The position numbers and the translations under genes were made by a program. The notes under the pieces are model-generated. The model was not told the origin of the DNA. It saw only the letters and a program-made list of their open reading frames with translations, and did not search any database. A stretch of DNA of 64,000 nucleotides from Desarmillaria ectypa (taxonomy: Eukaryota > Basidiomycota > Agaricomycetes > Agaricales > Physalacriaceae): NCBI GenBank assembly GCA_030407005.1, contig JAUDYN010000001.1, positions 2,666,001 to 2,730,000 on the forward strand, written 5' to 3'. Below are positions 61,401 to 64,000 of this stretch, one piece after another. How positions within the stretch are numbered: the stretch's first letter is position 1; each line of letters begins with the position of its first letter.

Positions 61401-61988
61401 TTCAACCTGGGGAGACGACAGTGTCTCCCGAAATCGATGGGGTGGTGCTTACGCAGGGTGCACTGGCGTCTTTAGACATCATACCCTTGGGATTTCTCGA
61501 CGCCTCTACAGCGAACACAGTCAGGATTGGGACGGGCGGATACCAGATACCATGGTTGAAGCTAGCGCAGGATCATGTGCCGACGACGTATGACTTGAAT
61601 TTGTCGTTTTCCGAACTGAAGGCGCAGGCTGATAGATTGAGTGCATCATCTGCTGAAGCCACGGCGTCAACTTCGGCGCCTTTGGGCAGTCTATCTAGTG
61701 GAACATCGACAACTACATTTCCGTCATCATCATCCGTGGAGCATGCAACAGTTACAACTACGGCAGCGACGGGCACGAGCTCAGTAAACGAGTCTCCTGC
61801 TCCGACGTCTCTAGTAGCAACACCAGCTGAAGTTGCCGAGACTTTAACAACGATATTGTCAGGAAGTGGTAGTCTCACTGACATCGGTGATTCATCTACT
61901 GGAATCACGAGGCTTCGGCAGGTGAGAAAACGGTGATTTTCTTGAGTCTTTAGCTAACTGATTGACATTTCAGACTGACATTCTGTAA
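52457..61988 (+). CDS. giant DUF3712 (Tag1-like) vacuolar membrane protein
   Basis: A single-pass type II membrane protein: a cytosolic tail of about 90 residues, one helix (ISQAIIIPLGIALLFILLFP, about 52770-52830), then a very long luminal region of DUF3712 beta-sandwich units. Yeast Tag1, a DUF3712 protein of the vacuolar membrane, helps end autophagy and regulates vacuolar acidity; the same location is likely here, the role inferred. Unit-like patterns recur: ITGFNLPENDPDGGIHL, ISNFGLPSDDADGGIHI and LQLPSDNPKGGINFV; also GLTLGTID, GLTLGTIQDVD and SLKGLQGLNGL, DGLQGLKV, SLKGMNSFG. These fall into three large modules. About 25 introns are needed. The C-terminal region is Ser/Thr-rich. An intron after RLRQ would move the stop to 61986-61988 (TDIL); unspliced, it stops at 61936. 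It is read as one gene. Confidence 0.75.
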
Positions 61989-62304
61989 ACTTCACTGAGC
62001 ACTGATGATTCTTATAATGAATCGTATTTGGACATATTGTATACTTCTCTTCCATCGCACGGATGCAACTTCATGTTTTTATGATCAAAAGTTTATTTAT
62101 CTGTTTCCGCATGTTACTGCTTCCTCCCATAGCGGACAAAGACTTATATTGTATAGCATAGCAATGAAAATTTTCATTTTGTCTGTCAAAGGCTCAGGAA
62201 CGCACTTTACTTCCGACCCAATCAGAGTAACTAGGGCCCAATACGCCGCGGCAATATGTTACATATGGCTATAGAAGAAAACCTCCCGCGGGAGCAAAAA
62301 ATTC
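61989..62304. other. intergenic, 3' flank of DUF3712 gene
   Basis: AT-rich sequence between the DUF3712 gene and the tRNA gene. No coding exon is recognised. Confidence 0.5.
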
Positions 62305-62385
62305 GTCACCTTAGAGATTCGAACTCTAGCGGGCAAAGCCCAACCGCTTAGCAGGCGATCCCGTTAACCACTCCGGCAAAGTGAC
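62305..62385 (-). tRNA. tRNA-Ser (anticodon GCU)
   Basis: The minus strand folds into a type II tRNA. Acceptor GUCACUU pairs with AGGUGAC (one G-U) and is followed by discriminator G. The anticodon stem AUCGC/GCGGU encloses the loop CUGCUAA, giving anticodon GCU, which reads AGC/AGU serine codons. A long variable arm GGGC-UUU-GCCC and a T arm UAGAG-UUCGAAU-CUCUA follow. The long variable arm and discriminator G are serine features. No intron is seen. Confidence 0.92.
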
Positions 62386-62393
62386 CATATAAT

Positions 62394-63480
62394 TTATGCT
62401 GGAGGTAGGAATGTCATCCACAGGACTACGGACGTAGTCCCCCACAACACACTCCAACTGACCCACAACTTTCCCCACACCTGGTGTTCCATGATGAGCC
62501 ACGCAGCGGCCCAGTACGTAATAGGAAGAGATGCAGCAAGACGGAGGATTATTTGCGTGTGAGATGCGAAAAGAAGGGTAGCGGAGAGAATTAACGCGTG
62601 AATGGCATGTGGAACAAGTGATGAAGTGAACGAACCCTTGAGAATGTGAGTGGAGTAGACCGTGAGGAGCAGAAGAGGCGGTGCAGCAATGAGAAAGTTT
62701 GGGAGCTGCTGGAATGACCAGTAGTTGAAGAGACCGACGTTCCAGTACTTGGCCTGCACGTAAGGGTATATCAAAGGCACACTCTTGTTGCACCAATCAG
62801 CTCCGGGACAGAGTGCGAGGTATGCGGAAAAGTTTTGGTATATGAATGGAGAGAGAATTACTGCTGTGAGCAATGCGCTTAAATGCAATTTTCCTGGACC
62901 AAGTCCCCACAAAATGTATCCGGCGAGAAAAATGCTGTTAGACCGGAAAAATCCTGCCAAGGTGAAGCATACAGTCGCATGGTAGAATTCCTTGGTCGTA
63001 CAATACAGCAGACCTAGGAACCGTGAGAATCACGCCGTTCGACGGCAGCAACAACATACCTTTGTAAGCAAAATAAGTGAAAAAAGGCTCTGCATAAGGT
63101 GCAAGACGAAAAGTAACTGGGCTGCTGGGGAGAAGGGAGAGCAACGTCGCGAGAAAGGCCAAGGACGGTATACGAAGGTGGTGTTTGGAAAGGCGGTAGA
63201 GGGTGACGGAAGTATCGCAGGCAATGGCGGTCATGAGCATGTGCCATTGGATGCTGTCAGGCACAATCCGCCGAATTACAAAGGGCAGCCCCGGAAAAAA
63301 AGCCCATTCGTGCTCGTACACGTATCCCTCCCTTGCAATATGCAAAAAATGAAATGCATCCCAGCGCAGCCATGAATTTACGGGCGATGCATCAAACAGC
63401 GGCAGGTAGGAGGCGAGGAAAGCAAGCAAACTCGTGAGCAGACGAGCAGCGACGGTGAGCAAGATGATGGTCGTTTCCAT
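62394..63480 (-). CDS. GPI18: GPI mannosyltransferase 2 (PIG-V)
   Basis: An ER membrane enzyme that adds the second mannose to the GPI anchor precursor using dolichol-phosphate-mannose. The conserved luminal loop reads WLRWDAFHFLHIAREGYVYE, then HEWAFFPGLP; many membrane helices follow. The start is at 63480 and the stop at 62394-62396 (LPPA). One intron must be removed: a 44-base GTGATT...CCAAG segment (about 62986-63030), joining YKGMLLLPSNG to EFYHATVCFTLAGFFRSN, with the family pattern FRSNxIFLAGYILWGL next. The unspliced frame would end early. The gene is divergent from the STE3 receptor, with 139 bases between start codons, so they may share a promoter region. Confidence 0.9.
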
Positions 63481-63619
63481 GGGCTAAGCTGTTCATCGGC
63501 CCGACTTCCGGTAGAAATTTCAACTTGGGGTTAAAAATAGGTCTACAAAATACAAAGGACTCGCCGATTCCAGTATAAAGACTCAAAGAAATGCATACCC
63601 CCTCCTTATTCTTTCCCCC
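63481..63619. promoter_or_regulatory. bidirectional promoter between GPI18 and STE3 receptor
   Basis: Only 139 bases separate the two start codons. On the plus strand a TATA-like element (TATAAAG, about 63574-63580) lies about 40 bases before the STE3 ATG, followed by a pyrimidine-rich leader. The regulatory role is inferred from position. Confidence 0.45.
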
Positions 63620-64000
63620 ATGTCTTCCTTGAACACGGCTTTTGCTGTTTTTTCCGTGGTCCTTTTCCTTCTTGTACTTGTTCCTACTCCATGCCATGCT
63701 CAGCCATGGAATCTCGGCACCCTCTTCTTCATCTTTTGGTTAGCTTCTAGCTTGATCATTCTTTTCATCGACTCCGTTGGCGCTACTGCTGCCGATTGGT
63801 GTGACTTCAGCTTGCGCATTCTGATTGCTTCATCCGTGGGCATACCCACTTCTCTCATGACCATTACTCGTCGTATCTGGTGCATCTCCCAGCTCGATGG
63901 CCCACTGCAGTCATCACAAGTTAGTACAGTGTTTTTTTCTTCTTTGTGGAACGTTCTCATGATTCGTAAAGATGTCCTTCAGCGCAATATTAGACATTTT
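63620..64000 (+). CDS. STE3-type pheromone receptor, 5' part (cut by window edge)
   Basis: A seven-helix receptor of the basidiomycete STE3 family, which binds lipopeptide pheromones and signals through a G protein to the mating MAPK cascade. From ATG 63620 the frame reads a first helix (AFAVFSVVLFLLVLVPTPCH), a WNLGTLFFIFW second segment and a third helix with WCDFSLRILIASSVGIPTSL leading to ITRRIW. The first two helices and the WCD-x-S-x-R-I motif at the head of helix 3 match this family. At 63917 the coding sequence appears to enter an intron with donor GTTAGT; the rest is outside or not yet resolved. In many agaricomycetes such genes lie in the B mating locus, but non-mating paralogues are common. 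Confidence 0.85.
   Translation, partial: MSSLNTAFAVFSVVLFLLVLVPTPCHAQPWNLGTLFFIFWLASSLIILFIDSVGATAADWCDFSLRILIASSVGIPTSLMTITRRIWCISQLDGPLQSSQVSTVFFSSLWNVLMIRKDVLQRNIRHF

Noticed and set aside
62990..63060. Intron at GTATGT after FAYKG in GPI18
   Set aside because: That donor gives the wrong phase at the acceptor. The GTGATT donor further on restores the family frame KGMLLLPSNGEFYHAT.
1..64000. Transposable element, CRISPR array or bacterial-type operon
   Set aside because: No terminal repeats, transposase or reverse transcriptase motifs, regular spacer repeats or operon-like gene runs were seen. Only short microsatellites are present.

Overview
The window is nuclear DNA from a filamentous basidiomycete, most likely an agaricomycete. 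The genes are densely packed and broken by many short introns of about 45-60 bases, mostly GT...AG. The gene families fit this: a class IV chitin synthase, a DUF3712/Tag1-type vacuolar protein, a TRP/ML-domain membrane protein, a basidiomycete-type STE3 pheromone receptor, a P450, and a fungal sacsin-like ATPase. No bacterial operons, CRISPR arrays, intact transposons or rRNA genes are visible. All calls come from reading and splicing by eye, so exon edges are approximate unless a splice is spelled out. Layout, 0-10.7 kb: a cytochrome P450 (+), an unrecognised Ser/Pro/Arg-rich protein (+), 40S ribosomal protein uS5/RPS2 (-), ornithine decarboxylase antizyme with a +1 frameshift site (+), a DUF1771-Smr protein (+), a Cys-rich type I membrane protein (+) and a Pro-rich protein ending in GRTNPFE (+). 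Layout, 10.9-13 kb: a decayed minus-strand copy of a fungal Nha1-type Na+/H+ antiporter. Layout, 13-31 kb: bleomycin hydrolase (+), a DUF4097-like membrane protein (+), a mitochondrial-type DnaJ protein (-), a TRP/ML-like membrane protein (-), the ATP synthase OSCP subunit (+), a possible unrecognised gene (-), an ICMT-like methyltransferase (+), the Mgs1/WRNIP1 AAA ATPase (+), an OM14-like outer mitochondrial membrane protein (-), a pyroglutamyl-peptidase I (-) and eIF3c (+). Layout, 31-52 kb: a dual-specificity phosphatase (-), an LRR/F-box-like protein (-), class IV chitin synthase (-), a nucleotide-sugar transporter (-), a very large sacsin-like ATPase carrying a C-terminal HEXXH motif (+) and a basic, probably nuclear protein (+). 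Layout, 52-64 kb: a 9.5-kb gene for a DUF3712 (Tag1-like) protein with three internal modules (+), tRNA-Ser(GCU) (-), GPI mannosyltransferase 2/GPI18 (-) and the 5' part of a STE3-type pheromone receptor running off the right edge (+). Most genes are housekeeping (translation, mitochondria, polyamine control, cell wall, GPI anchors, DNA repair) and do not form one pathway. The points most worth following are the antizyme recoding site and the adjacent intron whose retention would bypass it, the two tiny 5' exons that rebuild the Mgs1 zinc finger, the ATPase-HEXXH combination, the antiporter pseudogene with legible splice sites, and the STE3 receptor, which suggests the edge of a B-type mating locus.
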